A stretch of DNA of 33,888 nt from contig CAIOKP010000345.1 of NCBI GenBank assembly GCA_903858875.1, positions 1 to 33,888 of the forward strand. The letters run 5' to 3'. Shown here in pieces: positions 33,500 through 33,888 of the stretch. The notes below the pieces were generated by a model. That model searched no databases, was not told where the DNA came from, and worked only from the letters and a program-made list of their open reading frames with translations. Source of the stretch: an uncultured Sphingomonadales bacterium (lineage in GTDB: Bacteria; Pseudomonadota; Alphaproteobacteria; Sphingomonadales; Sphingomonadaceae). Positions within the stretch are counted from its first letter, which is position 1. Each line of letters begins with the position of its first letter. The position numbers were made by a program, and so were the translations under genes.

Positions 33500-33888
33500 T
33501 CAGCGCTGGGCCAACCGGTGGCCCGCCAAAACGCTGGCCAGTCGCGCGTTCGCGGCGGTCTGTGCGGCGGTGCGGCAACGGTTGAGCGCCGTGGGGGCCT
33601 GCAACGGGTCGACCATGCTGGCGGCATTGCGACACACCGCGCTGGCGGCTTTGTCAATCCGGCGAGTCAGTGCGGCGCGGCCCTGGGCGCTGTCGAGATT
33701 GAGGTCGGCATAGCCCACGCGAACGGTCGGCATTTCCGCATCGGCGGCAGTGACCAAGCGCGATGCGCCCGGCGCCTGGCCCGAAACCCGCGCGGCTTGC
33801 GCATGGGCGGGCATCGCCAACGTAAAGCTGGCAAGTCCCAGCGCTAGGGTCGAGGCAAAGCTGGCGAGGCTGGTTGTGGCGAGGCGGA
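33500..33888 (-). CDS. UrcA family exported protein, start beyond right edge
   Basis: The open frame continues past the right edge. The visible N-terminus, translated from 33886, reads RLATTSLASFASTLALGLASFTLAMPAHAQA, a signal peptide with an AXA cleavage site, so the true start codon is outside the window; a TTG at 33820 would remove the leader. The mature part has the UrcA pattern VRVGYADLNLDSAQGRAALTRRIDKAASAVCRNAAS with a second Cys (NRCRTAA) that could form a disulfide. UrcA proteins are small, periplasmic and of unknown function, common in Sphingomonadales and Caulobacterales. At least 129 residues are visible. Confidence 0.88.
   Translation of the reverse strand, partial: RLATTSLASFASTLALGLASFTLAMPAHAQAARVSGQAPGASRLVTAADAEMPTVRVGYADLNLDSAQGRAALTRRIDKAASAVCRNAASMVDPLQAPTALNRCRTAAQTAANARLASVLAGHRLAQR

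Overview
The window is GC-rich DNA with protein families typical of Alphaproteobacteria, most likely Sphingomonadales: an UrcA-family exported protein, a DUF2946-type protein beside a TonB-dependent receptor, a PutA without the DNA-binding domain read divergently from an Lrp-type regulator, and an IorAB-type molybdoenzyme. No rRNA, tRNA, insertion sequence, integrase or CRISPR array was seen. Genus and species cannot be assigned by eye.

Layout. (1) 1-1012, minus: the start of an aminoglycoside-phosphotransferase-like kinase that runs off the left edge. (2) 1137-7953, plus: a phosphate/polyphosphate block with a CYTH-CHAD protein, PPK2 (TTG start, coupled to the CHAD gene), a soluble globin-coupled chemoreceptor, a one-domain ModE-like regulator, a NUDIX-DUF47 fusion and a Pit phosphate transporter. 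(3) 8119-10784, plus: the two subunits of an isoquinoline 1-oxidoreductase-like molybdoenzyme. (4) 10826-15254: a His/Lys-rich exported protein, PutA (minus) and its probable regulator (plus). (5) 15388-17830, plus: a PLP-dependent cysteine synthase/desulfhydrase-like enzyme and an exported M20 amidohydrolase. (6) 17838-19959, minus: modABC behind a perfect 12+12 bp palindrome. (7) 20078-21958, minus: an ABC-F ATPase. (8) 22242-25905: a visibly more AT-rich block with a small membrane protein, a GT4 glycosyltransferase, a polysaccharide-lyase-like protein and a GH26-like hydrolase, ending in a very AT-rich intergenic stretch. (9) 26014-28708, plus: DUF2946-like protein and TonB-dependent receptor. 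(10) 28719-33888: LMW protein tyrosine phosphatase, group III truncated hemoglobin with a six-helix membrane protein, Dps, 6-phosphogluconolactonase overlapping a NUDIX hydrolase, DNA polymerase IV, and a UrcA protein cut by the right edge.

How parts fit together. The CHAD protein (polyphosphate binding), PPK2 (polyphosphate/nucleotide phosphotransfer), the NUDIX-DUF47 fusion and Pit suggest a local phosphate-storage and import module. Its most unusual member is the fusion, which joins a diphosphoinositol-polyphosphate-type NUDIX domain to the PhoU-like partner of Pit. It appears to start at a non-standard ATC codon and has a strong internal ribosome-binding site before the DUF47 part. A second theme is molybdenum: a ModE-like regulator without molbindin, a molybdopterin enzyme, and modABC whose ModC also lacks the TOBE domain. 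The polysaccharide genes may be a remnant or satellite of an exopolysaccharide locus.
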